This document shows, in pieces, positions 1 to 9,536 of a stretch of DNA of 64,000 bases. Each line of letters begins with the position of its first letter. The stretch's first letter is position 1. The notes under the pieces were generated by a model that did not search any database, was not told where the DNA came from, and saw nothing but the letters and a program-made list of their open reading frames with translations. The stretch is from Colwellia sp. GTDB lineage: Bacteria > Pseudomonadota > Gammaproteobacteria > Enterobacterales > Alteromonadaceae. Both the position numbers and the translations under genes were made by a program. The stretch is from the NCBI GenBank assembly GCA_013215295.1, contig JABSOZ010000003.1, forward strand, positions 496,001 through 560,000. The letters run 5' to 3'.

Positions 1-1
1 C

Positions 2-868
2 AGTGGTTCAGGTAAAGAAGTATTAGCGCAGTATGTTCATTACAACTCTAACCGAAGTGATAAACCATTTGTTGCTATAAATTGTGCAGCTATTCCAGAA
101 AACATGCTTGAAGCTACTTTGTTTGGTTATGAAAAAGGTTCATTCACCGGCGCTATCCAGGCTTGTCCAGGGAAATTTGAACAAGCGCAAGGTGGCACCA
201 TTTTATTAGATGAAATAACCGAAATGGATCTAAGTCTACAAGCAAAAATTTTACGTGTATTGCAAGAACGAGAAGTTGAACGTTTAGGTGGCCGTAAAAC
301 CATCAAGCTTGATGTTCGTGTTATTGCAACCAGTAATAGAGATTTAAAAACTGCAGTATCTGATGGTATATTTCGTGAAGATTTATATTACCGTTTGAAT
401 GTGTTTCCATTAACCTGGTTACCTTTGAGCAAACGCAGAGATGATATTTTACCGCTAGCTAAACATTTAATTGCACAAGTTTGTAAATTAAATGGTCAAG
501 CTATTCCCGAACTAACTGCCGCGGGTCGAAATAAAATAACGAGCTATGACTGGCCAGGTAATGTTCGAGAATTAGATAATGTCATTCAAAGAGCTATTAT
601 TTTGCACAGTGATAATATTATTGATGCAGGCGATTTGTTAATTGAAAATTTTGACAGCCAAATTGTTACAGATATGCCAATAGAAAATAATACAGAAGAC
701 AAGTTAGGCAATGAACTCAAAATTCAAGAACACCAAATTATTCTTGATACGCTCACTGCGTGTCGAGGTAGCCGTAAAGATGTTGCTGAGAAATTAGGGA
801 TCAGCCCAAGAACTTTACGCTATAAAATAGCGAAGATGCGAGATTCAGGTATTCAAATACCCGCTTAA
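2..868 (+). CDS. flrC: FlrC/FleR sigma-54-dependent flagellar response regulator (5' truncated by window edge)
   Basis: This is the central and C-terminal part of an enhancer-binding activator that drives sigma-54 RNA polymerase at flagellar promoters. The frame is open from base 2, so the track start at 104 is internal. The visible protein begins inside the Walker A loop (SGSGKE), followed by the sigma-54 contact loop as GSFTGA rather than GAFTGA, Walker B (GGTILLDEI), the arginine-finger region and the [10 protein letters not shown] motif. A Fis-type helix-turn-helix ([20 protein letters not shown]) ends the protein. The receiver domain lies outside the window. Its place immediately before fliE, with a sigma-54 promoter between, fits FlrC of the flrABC group; a paralogous activator is less likely. 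Confidence 0.92.
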   Translation, partial: SGSGKEVLAQYVHYNSNRSDKPFVAINCAAIPENMLEATLFGYEKGSFTGAIQACPGKFEQAQGGTILLDEITEMDLSLQAKILRVLQEREVERLGGRKTIKLDVRVIATSNRDLKTAVSDGIFREDLYYRLNVFPLTWLPLSKRRDDILPLAKHLIAQVCKLNGQAIPELTAAGRNKITSYDWPGNVRELDNVIQRAIILHSDNIIDAGDLLIENFDSQIVTDMPIENNTEDKLGNELKIQEHQIILDTLTACRGSRKDVAEKLGISPRTLRYKIAKMRDSGIQIPA

Positions 869-930
869 AGTACTGTTAATAATCAATATCTGTATGATCG
901 TGATTTTACGAAAAAAAGGTAATCACAATT

Positions 931-967
931 AACCCAATGTTTTTTCCATTAAAATATTGGGTTTTTG
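931..967 (+). terminator. Intrinsic terminator after flrC
   Basis: AACCCAAT and ATTGGGTT form an 8-bp stem around an AT-rich loop, followed by GTTTTTG with a short T run. It separates flrC from the fliE promoter. Confidence 0.7.
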
Positions 968-1011
968 TTATTTAAAGCCTGACCAACACACTCCTTCGAT
1001 TAGTTTCACAC

Positions 1012-1028
1012 TGGCATCATGCTTGCAA
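1012..1028 (+). promoter_or_regulatory. Sigma-54 promoter for fliE operon
   Basis: TGGCATCATGCTTGCA matches the -24/-12 consensus (TGGCAC-N5-TTGCA) with exact GG-N10-GC spacing. It lies about 75 bases before the fliE ATG and just after the gene for a sigma-54 activator. The site is seen directly; control by FlrC is inferred. Confidence 0.85.
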
Positions 1029-1101
1029 TATCGTGTTATACCGTTTACTAATCCGTTATTTAGGGGCTTAGTAGCAAAAAATTGACACAAGTGAGTAGCC
1101 C

Positions 1102-1467
1102 ATGGATATCAACACAAATTCTTTATACGCACAAATGCAAAGTATGTCGCTTGGAAATTCATCAGCGCAAAGTGCCTCGTTTGAAAAAATGGGCAATAAC
1201 TTGGCAATGGGAGATAACGCTACTCCCGCAGTGAATAAGTCATCAGCTAATTTTGGCGATATGCTTAGAGATGCAGTAAATAATGTGAATGATATTCAAA
1301 AAGATGCTGGCGCAAAAAAGATAGCTTTTGAAATGGGCGATCGCAGCGTTACGCTTGCAGATACCATGGTTGCTTCTGCTAAGGCAGGCATTGCATTTGA
1401 TGCTACCGTACAAATACGTAATAAATTTGTTGAAGCCTACAAAGAAATAATGAGTATGCCTGTTTAA
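1102..1467 (+). CDS. fliE: FliE flagellar hook-basal body protein
   Basis: FliE is a small export-substrate protein that joins the MS ring to the proximal rod. The 121-residue product has a variable, Ser/Asn/Ala-rich N-terminal half. Its conserved C-terminal helix region includes FGDMLRDAVNNVNDIQKDA, then KIAFEMGDRS, and ends in RNKFVEAYKEIMSMPV, the usual FliE ending. It is the first gene after the sigma-54 promoter and is followed by fliF after 71 bases. Length is near the family norm of about 105 residues. Identification rests on the C-terminal signature and on the fliE-fliF-fliG order. Confidence 0.95.
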   Translation: MDINTNSLYAQMQSMSLGNSSAQSASFEKMGNNLAMGDNATPAVNKSSANFGDMLRDAVNNVNDIQKDAGAKKIAFEMGDRSVTLADTMVASAKAGIAFDATVQIRNKFVEAYKEIMSMPV

Positions 1468-1538
1468 TAAATACATTTAAATAAATAATAAACAGATAGC
1501 TCTCGTAATAAAAATCAAGTGGTAGTGGAGAAAAATAA

Positions 1539-3266
1539 GTGGCTGATACCGATAATAACTCAATGGTTGCTGCAGATGGTGGCACAAGTCTAATGGCAAG
1601 TGACGGCACTGAAAATGTAGCAGAAGAACAAAAGTCAGGCTTTGCTTCTGCTATGGGTAATGTGGATTTATTACGACAACTCACCCTTATTATGGCATTA
1701 GCAATATGTTTAGCCATTGCTGTATTTGTAATTATGTGGGCAAACCAAGCTGAATATAGACTTCTTGCAAAACAACCTACCGAACAGTTAATAAAAACAA
1801 TGGATTTTCTAGACGCCAGTGGTTACAACGGTGTTTACCGTCAAGAAAATAACACCATCTCAGTGCCGAGTGATATATATCAAGATATTAAAATTTTATT
1901 AGCGCGCGAAGGCTTATCGGAAAGTCCATCAGAAGGTAGTGAAATTATTATGCAAGATATGGGCTTCGGTGTAAGCCAACGTCTTGAAACGGAACGTCTT
2001 AAGTATTCCCGTGAACAACAACTCGCTCGTACTATTGAAGAGCTGAGAGCTATTTCTAGAGCTAAAGTATTACTCGCTATACCCCGTGAAAATATTTTTG
2101 CAAAACGAACGCGCAGTCCATCGGGTACTGTTGTATTAACCATGCGTAAAGGTCGTATGTTATCAGAAGAAGAAGTTGATGCCGTTGTCGATATTATTGC
2201 TTCTGCAGTTCAAGGAATGGAACCTAACCGAGTAACCGTTACTGATCAAAATGGTCGCTTACTCAATTCAGGCTCTCAGACTTCAGTTTCTTCTCGTTCA
2301 CGAAAAGAATTTGAAATGGAACAAAAAAGAGAACGTGAATATTTAAACAAAATTGATAGTATATTAATTCCAGTTGTTGGTTTAGGACATTACACGGCGC
2401 AGGTTAATGTGACTATGGATTTCACTTCAAGTGAAGAAATGCAACGTCGCTATAATTCAGATTTACCTGCATTGCGTAGTGAAATGAAAGTGGAAGACAA
2501 CACTATTGGTGGTTTACTTGGAGGTATTCCAGGTGCGTTAAGTAATCAACCACCACTTGATTCAAATATTCCAGAAAATGCAAATGGTGGGGCACAACAA
2601 AAATCAATGCCGGGTCGCAGACATAGCGAATTAACCAGAAACTATGAACTTGACGAAGCGATAAGCCATACAAAACAACAAGCCGGCGTTGTTCGTCAAG
2701 TGAGCGTTTCTGTTGCACTTGATTATGTATCATTACCAAACGCAGAAGGTGTTGCAACACCATCACCGCGTTCAGTTGAAGAAATGTCAAATATTCGTCG
2801 ACTATTACAAGGCAGCATTGGTTTTAGTTTACAACGAGGTGATGTTTTAGAAGTTGTTACCTTACCGTTTTCACGCGAAGCTATCGAAGCTTTACCTCCA
2901 GTTCCCTTCTATGAAAATACGGATATTTTGAAGTTTTTCAAATTAGGTATGGGCGCGTTAGTTATTATTGTATTGATACTTGCTGTTGTTAAACCCATGG
3001 TTAAACGTTTAATTAACCCGGATCAAACACCAGATGACTACGGTGAAAAATCACTTGATAGCCATATTGACTTGGGTGATGAAACGATGGATATGTTAAC
3101 ATCAGATTTTGATGCCGCCGCGGTGGGTTTCGCCCCTGATGGCAGTCTCCAATTACCCGATTTACATCGTGATGAAGATATACTAAAAGCTGTTCGAGCG
3201 CTTGTTGCAAATGAGCCTGAACTTTCCTCTCAAGTGGTTAAAAGTTGGTTGAACGAAGATGAGTGA
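1539..3266 (+). CDS. fliF: FliF flagellar MS-ring protein
   Basis: FliF forms the MS ring in the inner membrane, the base on which the rod, C ring and export gate assemble. The start is GTG with a TGGAG ribosome site eight bases upstream. A first membrane helix lies at about residues 47-67 (LTLIMALAICLAIAVFVI) and a second at about 465-488. Between them are the secretin-like ring-building domains, including LAREGLSESPSEGSE and the LARTIEELRAISRAKVLLAIP region. The C-terminal tail ending VVKSWLNEDE is the expected FliG-binding helix. The length of 575 residues is normal, and the gene overlaps fliG by 8 bases, suggesting translational coupling. Confidence 0.97.
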   Translation: MADTDNNSMVAADGGTSLMASDGTENVAEEQKSGFASAMGNVDLLRQLTLIMALAICLAIAVFVIMWANQAEYRLLAKQPTEQLIKTMDFLDASGYNGVYRQENNTISVPSDIYQDIKILLAREGLSESPSEGSEIIMQDMGFGVSQRLETERLKYSREQQLARTIEELRAISRAKVLLAIPRENIFAKRTRSPSGTVVLTMRKGRMLSEEEVDAVVDIIASAVQGMEPNRVTVTDQNGRLLNSGSQTSVSSRSRKEFEMEQKREREYLNKIDSILIPVVGLGHYTAQVNVTMDFTSSEEMQRRYNSDLPALRSEMKVEDNTIGGLLGGIPGALSNQPPLDSNIPENANGGAQQKSMPGRRHSELTRNYELDEAISHTKQQAGVVRQVSVSVALDYVSLPNAEGVATPSPRSVEEMSNIRRLLQGSIGFSLQRGDVLEVVTLPFSREAIEALPPVPFYENTDILKFFKLGMGALVIIVLILAVVKPMVKRLINPDQTPDDYGEKSLDSHIDLGDETMDMLTSDFDAAAVGFAPDGSLQLPDLHRDEDILKAVRALVANEPELSSQVVKSWLNEDE

Positions 3267-4308
3267 TGAAATACAAGAATTAACTCCTGCACCCAGCGGC
3301 TTTGACGTTGACAAACTTGATGGTGCTGAAAAGGCTGCGATCTTATTACTCAGTTTATCTGAAGAAGATGCTGCACAAATACTAAAACACCTAGAGCCTA
3401 AACAAGTTCAACAAGTGGGTACGGTTATGGCTGCGATGGAAGATTTTACGCAGGAAAAAATCACCGCTGTTCATAAACTGTTTATTCATGAAATACAAAA
3501 CTTCAGTACTATTGGTTTCCAAAGTGAAGAATTCGTTCGAAAAGCCTTAACGGCTGCATTAGGTGAAGACAAAGCAGGTAATTTAATTGACCAAATTGTT
3601 ATGGGCGGTGGTGCTAAAGGTTTAGACTCATTGAAATGGATGGACTCTAAGCAAGTGGCAAATATCATTCGTAACGAGCATCCCCAAATTCAAACCATTG
3701 TATTATCGTATTTAGAGGCTGAACAATCAGCTGAAATAATGAGCCAGTTTGCTGAAAAGGTACGTTTAGATCTAATGATGCGTATTGCAAACCTTGAAGA
3801 AGTACAACCAGCAGCACTACAAGAATTAAATGAAATTATGGAGAAACAGTTTGCGGGCCAAGCCGGCGCACAAGCTGCGAAAATGGGCGGCCTGAAAGCA
3901 GCTGCAGATATTATGAACTACCTCGATACCAACGTAGAAGGTATGTTGATGGATTCAATTCGCGAGCACGACGAAGAAATGAGTCAACAAATTCAAGACT
4001 TAATGTTTGTCTTTGAAAATCTCGCGGATGTTGATGATCGTGGTATTCAAGCAATATTGAGAGATGTACAGCAAGATGCTCTCATGAAAGCAATCAAAGG
4101 CGCAGATGATGTGCTGAAAGAAAAAATTATGGCGAACATGTCGAAACGTGCGGCTGAAATGATGGCAGATGATCTTGAAGCTATGGGACCTGTGCGTATC
4201 AGTGAAGTTGAAGCGGCACAAAAAGAAATTCTTTCGGTTGCTCGACGTTTATCTGATGCGGGAGAAATTATGCTAGGTGGTGCTGGTGGTGGGGACGAGT
4301 TCCTATAA
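3259..4308 (+). CDS. fliG: FliG flagellar motor switch protein
   Basis: FliG is the C-ring protein that takes torque from the stators and is attached to FliF. The 349-residue product shows the N-terminal FliF-binding region (KAAILLLSLSEEDAAQILKHL), the middle-domain EHPQ motif at about residue 140 and the C-terminal torque helix with alternating charges (KRAAEMMADDLEAMGPVR). The ATG lies inside the end of fliF, and no ribosome site other than coding sequence is present, so coupling to fliF is likely. The 166 bases to fliH are non-coding and contain a strong hairpin. Confidence 0.97.
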   Translation: MSDEIQELTPAPSGFDVDKLDGAEKAAILLLSLSEEDAAQILKHLEPKQVQQVGTVMAAMEDFTQEKITAVHKLFIHEIQNFSTIGFQSEEFVRKALTAALGEDKAGNLIDQIVMGGGAKGLDSLKWMDSKQVANIIRNEHPQIQTIVLSYLEAEQSAEIMSQFAEKVRLDLMMRIANLEEVQPAALQELNEIMEKQFAGQAGAQAAKMGGLKAAADIMNYLDTNVEGMLMDSIREHDEEMSQQIQDLMFVFENLADVDDRGIQAILRDVQQDALMKAIKGADDVLKEKIMANMSKRAAEMMADDLEAMGPVRISEVEAAQKEILSVARRLSDAGEIMLGGAGGGDEFL

Positions 4309-4407
4309 CATCATTCATGAATTAGCGCTTCTGGTTACTTATACTAAATAAAGTCATGATGTAGAATTATGAAATTAAGTCGTCAAGTCAAGTGACCAAC
4401 GTAAATT

Positions 4408-4434
4408 GAGATCTTTAACCTAAGTAAAGATCTC
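4408..4434 (+). repeat. Perfect 10-bp inverted repeat between fliG and fliH
   Basis: GAGATCTTTA and TAAAGATCTC are perfect complements around a 7-base loop (ACCTAAG). No U-run follows (TTATATTAAG), so it is not a standard intrinsic terminator. It could stabilise or process the mRNA inside the operon, or be a weak attenuator. It sits about 40 bases before the fliH ATG. Confidence 0.6.
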
Positions 4435-4474
4435 TTATATTAAGAGCGGTTGAGAAATACAGTTATAAAATATT

Positions 4475-5269
4475 ATGAAAATATTTAATCAAATCATACC
4501 TAAAGTCATTAAGCCTAATACTGAACAAGAAACAGATGTTTGGTCATTGCCTACCATCGAATCTGAAGATACCTCTAAAGATGAAACAACCAATGCTATG
4601 GGGAGAAAAGCTACTTGGCGGTTTGAACCACCAGAAAATTCGGTAGAGGAAGAACTCGTTCCCTTAACTGCTGAAGATATTGAGAACATTCGACAAGCAG
4701 CATTCGATGAAGGCTTTAATCAAGGTAAAGAAGAAGGTTTTGCTAAAGGCAATGAGGAAGGAAAAGTGTCTGGCCATGAAGAAGGCCTTGCATCAGGACA
4801 TCAAGAAGGTCTTGAAACAGGTTTGGCCGAAGGAAAAGAAACTATCCATGAGCAATCTGCTGCATGGGCGTCGCTTACTGAACAACTTCATAAGCCATTA
4901 CTTGACGTAGAAAAGAATGTAGAACAGCAACTTATTCACCTCGTTGTACAGCTTACTGAAGCTATTACTCTACAAGAAGCTCAAACTAATCCAGATATAT
5001 TAATTGGTGCAATATCTGCTGGAATAAAAGCACTACCTAGTCAAGAAGCACAAACACAAATTTTGCTACACCCAAATGATATAAAACGCGTTGAAAAACA
5101 ATTTGGTGCCGAACATATACAAGAACAAGGTTGGCGTTTACTTGCCGCGCCACAATTAGCAGCAGGTAGCTGCCAAATTGAAAACAGCACATCTAATGTA
5201 GACCTCAGTATTAAATCGCGCATAAAAGAAGTATTGGACTCATTTTTGCAAGATGCTTTACATCAGTAA
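4475..5269 (+). CDS. fliH: FliH flagellar export ATPase regulator
   Basis: FliH is the cytoplasmic stator-like protein that binds the export ATPase FliI and docks it at FliN and FlhA. The 264-residue protein has an acidic N-terminus, then at about residues 78-130 a run of GxxxG-type repeats (EGFNQGKEEGFAKGNEEGK and onward), which is the hallmark of FliH. The C-terminal domain follows, with TEAITLQEAQTNPDILIGAI and IQEQGWRLLAAPQLAAGSC. It is placed directly before fliI (30 bases). The repeat section is low in complexity and its length varies among relatives. Confidence 0.95.
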   Translation: MKIFNQIIPKVIKPNTEQETDVWSLPTIESEDTSKDETTNAMGRKATWRFEPPENSVEEELVPLTAEDIENIRQAAFDEGFNQGKEEGFAKGNEEGKVSGHEEGLASGHQEGLETGLAEGKETIHEQSAAWASLTEQLHKPLLDVEKNVEQQLIHLVVQLTEAITLQEAQTNPDILIGAISAGIKALPSQEAQTQILLHPNDIKRVEKQFGAEHIQEQGWRLLAAPQLAAGSCQIENSTSNVDLSIKSRIKEVLDSFLQDALHQ

Positions 5270-5299
5270 ACCCTTGTATAAAAGAGTCAAAATACCGCT

Positions 5300-6661
5300 A
5301 TGGTTGATATTTCTCGCCTTAATGAACGACTAAATAACTGTAAAGAGTACGTGCATCCGCATAAAGTTTCTGTTGCCGGGCGTTTAGTACGAGTCGTGGG
5401 TTTAACGCTAGAAGCTGTTGGTGTAAAAGCCGCAGTAGGAAGTCAATGTTTAGTCGAAACAGCACAAGGTGATTTAATTGCCGAAATTGTGGGATTCTCC
5501 AAAGACATAACATTTCTAATGCCAGAACAGAGTTTGCAAGGTGTTTTACCTGGCGCGCGCGTTGTTCCGTTGACAACTAAAGCTCGTTTACCTTTTTCAA
5601 TGGACCTACTTGGCCGTGTAATTGACGGTGTTGGCAAACCCCTTGACGGCAAAGGTCCAATCAAAAGCTCGGAAAACTATCAAGTAAATAATAAACCCAT
5701 CAACCCGTTATCAAGACGAGCAATCACTGAACCTCTTGATGTTGGTGTGCGTGCAATCAACAGTTTTTTGACGGTTGGTATTGGCCAGCGTATGGGATTG
5801 TTTGCTGGCTCGGGTGTAGGTAAAAGTGTCTTGCTCGGTATGATGACGCGCGGTACTACTGCTGACGTAATCGTCGTTGGTTTAATCGGCGAACGTGGAC
5901 GAGAAGTTAAAGAGTTCATTGAGGAAATATTAGGAGAAGAAGGGCGCGCACGATCAGTTGTTGTTGCTGCACCCGCCGATAACTCGCCCTTAATGCGTTT
6001 GAAGGGCTGTGAAACTGCTGTACAAATTGCTGAATATTTTCGTGATCAAGGATTAAACGTTCTCTTGTTGGTTGACTCTCTCACACGTTATGCACAAGCA
6101 CAACGTGAAATAGCGTTGGCGGTTGGCGAGCCTCCTGCAACAAAAGGTTATCCACCTTCGGTTTTTTCAAAGTTACCACAACTTGTCGAACGTGCTGGAA
6201 ATGGTGGGGATGGTCAGGGCTCTATTACGGCTTTCTTCACCGTATTAACCGAGGGAGATGATTTACAAGATCCGATTGCAGATGCTTCGCGCGCTATCTT
6301 AGACGGACATATTGTTTTATCTCGATCTTTAGCTGATTCAGGGCATTACCCTGCTGTCGATATTGAAGGCTCTATTAGTCGAGTTATGCCTATGGTAACG
6401 AGTGAAGAGCATCAACAACTTGCTAGACAATTAAAACAAATTTATTCACTGTACCAGCAAAACAAAGACTTGATTGCTATTGGGGCTTATAGCCGTGGTA
6501 ATGATCCACGCATTGATCAATCTATTGATTTAATGCCTGTTATCCAATTTTTCTTACAACAGAAAATGTTAGAAGTTATTCCTTATGATCAAAGTTTAAC
6601 GCAGCTCCAAGAAATATTTTCTGCTGCCCAAGCGAATGCTCAAACAGCGCAGGGACAGTAA
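5300..6661 (+). CDS. fliI: FliI flagellum-specific export ATPase
   Basis: FliI is the hexameric ATPase, related to F1-beta, that helps load substrates into the flagellar type III export gate. The 453-residue sequence has the Walker A loop GSGVGKS at about residues 171-177, the conserved [16 protein letters not shown] segment, Walker B at [19 protein letters not shown], and [23 protein letters not shown], which is typical of type III export ATPases. Length and motif order are normal. It sits between fliH and fliJ, its usual partners. Confidence 0.98.
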   Translation: MVDISRLNERLNNCKEYVHPHKVSVAGRLVRVVGLTLEAVGVKAAVGSQCLVETAQGDLIAEIVGFSKDITFLMPEQSLQGVLPGARVVPLTTKARLPFSMDLLGRVIDGVGKPLDGKGPIKSSENYQVNNKPINPLSRRAITEPLDVGVRAINSFLTVGIGQRMGLFAGSGVGKSVLLGMMTRGTTADVIVVGLIGERGREVKEFIEEILGEEGRARSVVVAAPADNSPLMRLKGCETAVQIAEYFRDQGLNVLLLVDSLTRYAQAQREIALAVGEPPATKGYPPSVFSKLPQLVERAGNGGDGQGSITAFFTVLTEGDDLQDPIADASRAILDGHIVLSRSLADSGHYPAVDIEGSISRVMPMVTSEEHQQLARQLKQIYSLYQQNKDLIAIGAYSRGNDPRIDQSIDLMPVIQFFLQQKMLEVIPYDQSLTQLQEIFSAAQANAQTAQGQ

Positions 6662-6736
6662 GATGATTCAACATAAAGACATGAGAGAAACTTCCGTAAA
6701 ACGCATCGACCATTTATTAGCACAAAGGGGTAACTT

Positions 6737-7183
6737 ATGCCATTGAAGCAACTTAATACCTTACACCGTTATGAACAAGACAAAGAGAAAAGTGCATCTC
6801 AAGCACTACAGACGGCTGAATTTGAATATCAGCAAAATATTGAACGTTTGAAAAGTGTCACTGATTACCGTCTTGAATATATGAAGCGACTGAATGCACG
6901 TTCATTGGAAGGTATAGATAGTGCAACGTTTAGCCATTTTCATGCTTTTATTGCCAAACTCGACAATGCAGCAGAGCAGGTTGATATTGCTATTATGCAA
7001 AGCAAATCCATGGTCGAAAAGAGAAAGAAGCAGTGGCTCGCTCAGCGACAAAAAATACAAGCAGTGGAGTTACTGCTCGATAAAAAAAGAAGTGCACTGG
7101 AAACTAAAGCCAACAAGCTAGAGCAAAAAATGTTCGATGAAATAGCTACCCAGCAATTTGTTCGCAGAAGAATGCTCTTATAA
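6737..7183 (+). CDS. fliJ: FliJ flagellar export chaperone
   Basis: FliJ is a short coiled-coil protein that acts as the central stalk of the FliI hexamer and shuttles chaperones. The 148-residue product is almost all heptad-rich helix, from LNTLHRYEQDKEKSASQALQTAE to KANKLEQKMFDEIA. The start is ATG with a strong AGGGG ribosome site 6-10 bases upstream. Sequence conservation in this family is weak, so the call rests on length, coiled-coil character and position after fliI. It is the last gene before the second sigma-54 promoter. Confidence 0.93.
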   Translation: MPLKQLNTLHRYEQDKEKSASQALQTAEFEYQQNIERLKSVTDYRLEYMKRLNARSLEGIDSATFSHFHAFIAKLDNAAEQVDIAIMQSKSMVEKRKKQWLAQRQKIQAVELLLDKKRSALETKANKLEQKMFDEIATQQFVRRRMLL

Positions 7184-7209
7184 CGCAACTGATATAACTT
7201 TCTACTTTG

Positions 7210-7226
7210 TTGGAACAATATTTGCT
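7210..7226 (+). promoter_or_regulatory. Sigma-54 promoter candidate for fliK operon
   Basis: TTGGAACAATATTTGCT has the -24 TTGG and -12 TTGCT elements with exact GG-N10-GC spacing. It lies about 95 bases before the fliK ATG in the 137-base gap after fliJ. The -24 element deviates from TGGCA at its second half. Confidence 0.7.
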
Positions 7227-7320
7227 TATTGTAAGTATTAGAATATAAATCAGCTATAAAGTGACAATAGAATAATTGCACGTATAGCTTGAATGTACCG
7301 TTAAAATTAAAAGGTTTACT

Positions 7321-9450
7321 ATGCCGCAAGTTAATATAATAGCCATAGATGTAGCGCCAAGTAACGACTTTAGCTCTGTTCAATCAGGAGCAACAAGCTC
7401 ATCCAAAAATTCAAATAAAGATTTTGCTCAAGTGATCGAACAGCACTATAAAAGCCAGCAATCTCAACAAAGCGGCAAAAAACAAGAGACAAGTGGCAAT
7501 AAATCGAAACTTGATACTGATGTGCAACCTGAAAAGGACAATGTTCAAGGGAAATCTTCATCACGAGAGGCTCAGTCGACTGAAAGTGAGACAGGGAAAG
7601 TCACTGATGATGAAGTAAAAACAGAAAAGTTACTTTCTAGCGAGAAAGACAGTAATGAAAAAACAGTGCAGTTAGAGAGCCGTCAAAAAGAACCTACTGA
7701 GAAGCAAGAAGTCGTGTTATTCGATGTAAATAACACATCGTTACCTGCTAATAAGGAAGATGATAGTACACAGCAGCTCATGTCGTTATTATCTGCCTCT
7801 GATAAAATATTAAATGATGATGTTAAAAGTGATAGTACGGTTACGTCAAACGATAATATAAAACTGCCAACAGCACACGTTGAACGTAAGATCCCAGAAA
7901 AAACAGAATTAGATGCATTATTAAAGCAAGTACTAGGTGGAAACAATAAGGCAAAAACAGAGACATCTAAAGCAGAGACCTCTGATGATAGTTCAGGACA
8001 AATAAAAGCTGATAAACGCTCAACTGAACAGATGAAGGTTCCTACTGAAGTAACAAATCAAGCATTAATAACAAAAGTTGAATCCAACGTTAAGTCTTCG
8101 ATTGAGGTCGAGGGTGCTATTAAAAGTGAAAGTAAATTAGATTTGTCTGTGTCCACCGATAAAAATGATAAAAGTGATAAAAATGTAGAAATTTCATCAA
8201 TAAAAACTACAGATATTAACAATCAAGGGTTAAATCAAAAAAACAAAGATACTCAAACAGAAGTGACAAGTAAAACTGATCGTGTTGTCGATAGAGGTAA
8301 TAATGCTAGCAAACAACAGCTGTCGGCGAGTGAGCTTGAAGCTTTAGTCGCTGATGTGAAAAATACAACAACTGAACCTGAATTGGAAAATGTTAAAGCT
8401 GATCTTATAGGAAACCAAGATAAAGTTTTAACATTCGATAAAAGTAGTCAAAGTGATGCAAAAACTGATAATTCAGCATCTAAAAATACTGCCGGTTCAG
8501 AGTTATTATCAAAGGCTCAAAATGAACATGTAGTGAGTAAAGTTGATACAAGTATTGATACAGATAATTTAAATACAGATAAAGTCGCTTTTGCAGGTGT
8601 AAGCGTGTCGGGTGAAAAGCAAGCTCTGGAAAATACTCAAAATCAAAGTCGGGTGATAAATCAAGCCACCCACAAAGTAATTGAGCCGCAAACTTCTCAT
8701 ACTGGCGAACAATTTAAAGAGCAATCTAAAGAACAATCGTTAGATCAACAAAATCAGAAACAAGCACAAGTTTTATCTAATGCAGAAAAATTAGTTAATA
8801 ATGAAGTACTTGTTAAAGAGAAACCATTCAGTGAGCTTTTTGATAAAAAATTGGTCAGTACAAGTATTGAAAACACACTTAATAAAGATATTCACCAAGT
8901 TAATGAAGCAACAAAATCTGCGGCCTCTGCTGAAGAAATGATCACTAAATTGACCGGTGACCATGTTCAATCTACAACACAGTCAGTGACGAATGCAAAA
9001 CAAATTACTTCGTTACAAAATGAGGCTTTATCTGTTTATCGTAAAGACTTTACTAGCGAGTTAAAAGATAAAGTCATGGTCATGATGAATCAGAAACTTC
9101 AGCAAATTGAAATTCGTCTAGACCCTCAGGAATTAGGTAATGTAAACGTTAAAATAAATCTTCAAAATGAACAGGCGGTTATTAATTTTACTGTACAAAA
9201 CCAGCAAGCTAAAGAAGCCTTTGACCAAAATTTAGGCCGTTTAAAAGAGATGCTTGCTGAAAGTGGTGTTGATGTTGGAGATGCAAATGTTGAACAGCAA
9301 AGCAAACAAAATGACAACGAAGCACTCAGTGATGATCGACAACAAGGTGGTGAGAGTGATGTTGTAGATAATGAATTATCTGATTTAAGTGGGACCCAAA
9401 CACTAAATTTGGTCAAAGGTTCGTCAACTGGTGTAGATTACTATGCATAA
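7321..9450 (+). CDS. fliK: FliK flagellar hook-length control protein
   Basis: FliK is exported during hook assembly, measures hook length and switches export specificity at FlhB. Residues 1 to about 575 are low-complexity, rich in Ser, Lys, Asp, Glu, Gln and Thr with almost no hydrophobic stretches, consistent with an unfolded ruler. The C-terminal Flg_hook domain (VMVMMNQKLQQIEIRLDPQ, then ELGNVNVKINLQNEQAVINF) lies at about residues 583-655. At 709 residues it is much longer than the roughly 400-residue enteric protein. The N-terminal part is likely poorly alignable even to close relatives. Confidence 0.93.
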   Translation: MPQVNIIAIDVAPSNDFSSVQSGATSSSKNSNKDFAQVIEQHYKSQQSQQSGKKQETSGNKSKLDTDVQPEKDNVQGKSSSREAQSTESETGKVTDDEVKTEKLLSSEKDSNEKTVQLESRQKEPTEKQEVVLFDVNNTSLPANKEDDSTQQLMSLLSASDKILNDDVKSDSTVTSNDNIKLPTAHVERKIPEKTELDALLKQVLGGNNKAKTETSKAETSDDSSGQIKADKRSTEQMKVPTEVTNQALITKVESNVKSSIEVEGAIKSESKLDLSVSTDKNDKSDKNVEISSIKTTDINNQGLNQKNKDTQTEVTSKTDRVVDRGNNASKQQLSASELEALVADVKNTTTEPELENVKADLIGNQDKVLTFDKSSQSDAKTDNSASKNTAGSELLSKAQNEHVVSKVDTSIDTDNLNTDKVAFAGVSVSGEKQALENTQNQSRVINQATHKVIEPQTSHTGEQFKEQSKEQSLDQQNQKQAQVLSNAEKLVNNEVLVKEKPFSELFDKKLVSTSIENTLNKDIHQVNEATKSAASAEEMITKLTGDHVQSTTQSVTNAKQITSLQNEALSVYRKDFTSELKDKVMVMMNQKLQQIEIRLDPQELGNVNVKINLQNEQAVINFTVQNQQAKEAFDQNLGRLKEMLAESGVDVGDANVEQQSKQNDNEALSDDRQQGGESDVVDNELSDLSGTQTLNLVKGSSTGVDYYA

Positions 9451-9536
9451 ATGACAAAACTCATTGGCTAGCTGACGATTCAACGATATAGTTGACTTAA
9501 AGTAAACCTCACATATAAATAGATATTTAAGGCTTC

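Noticed and set aside
6663-6746. 27-codon ORF between fliI and fliJ (MIQHKDMRETSVKRIDHLL)
   Set aside because: No ribosome site and it overlaps the fliJ start in another frame; most likely chance.
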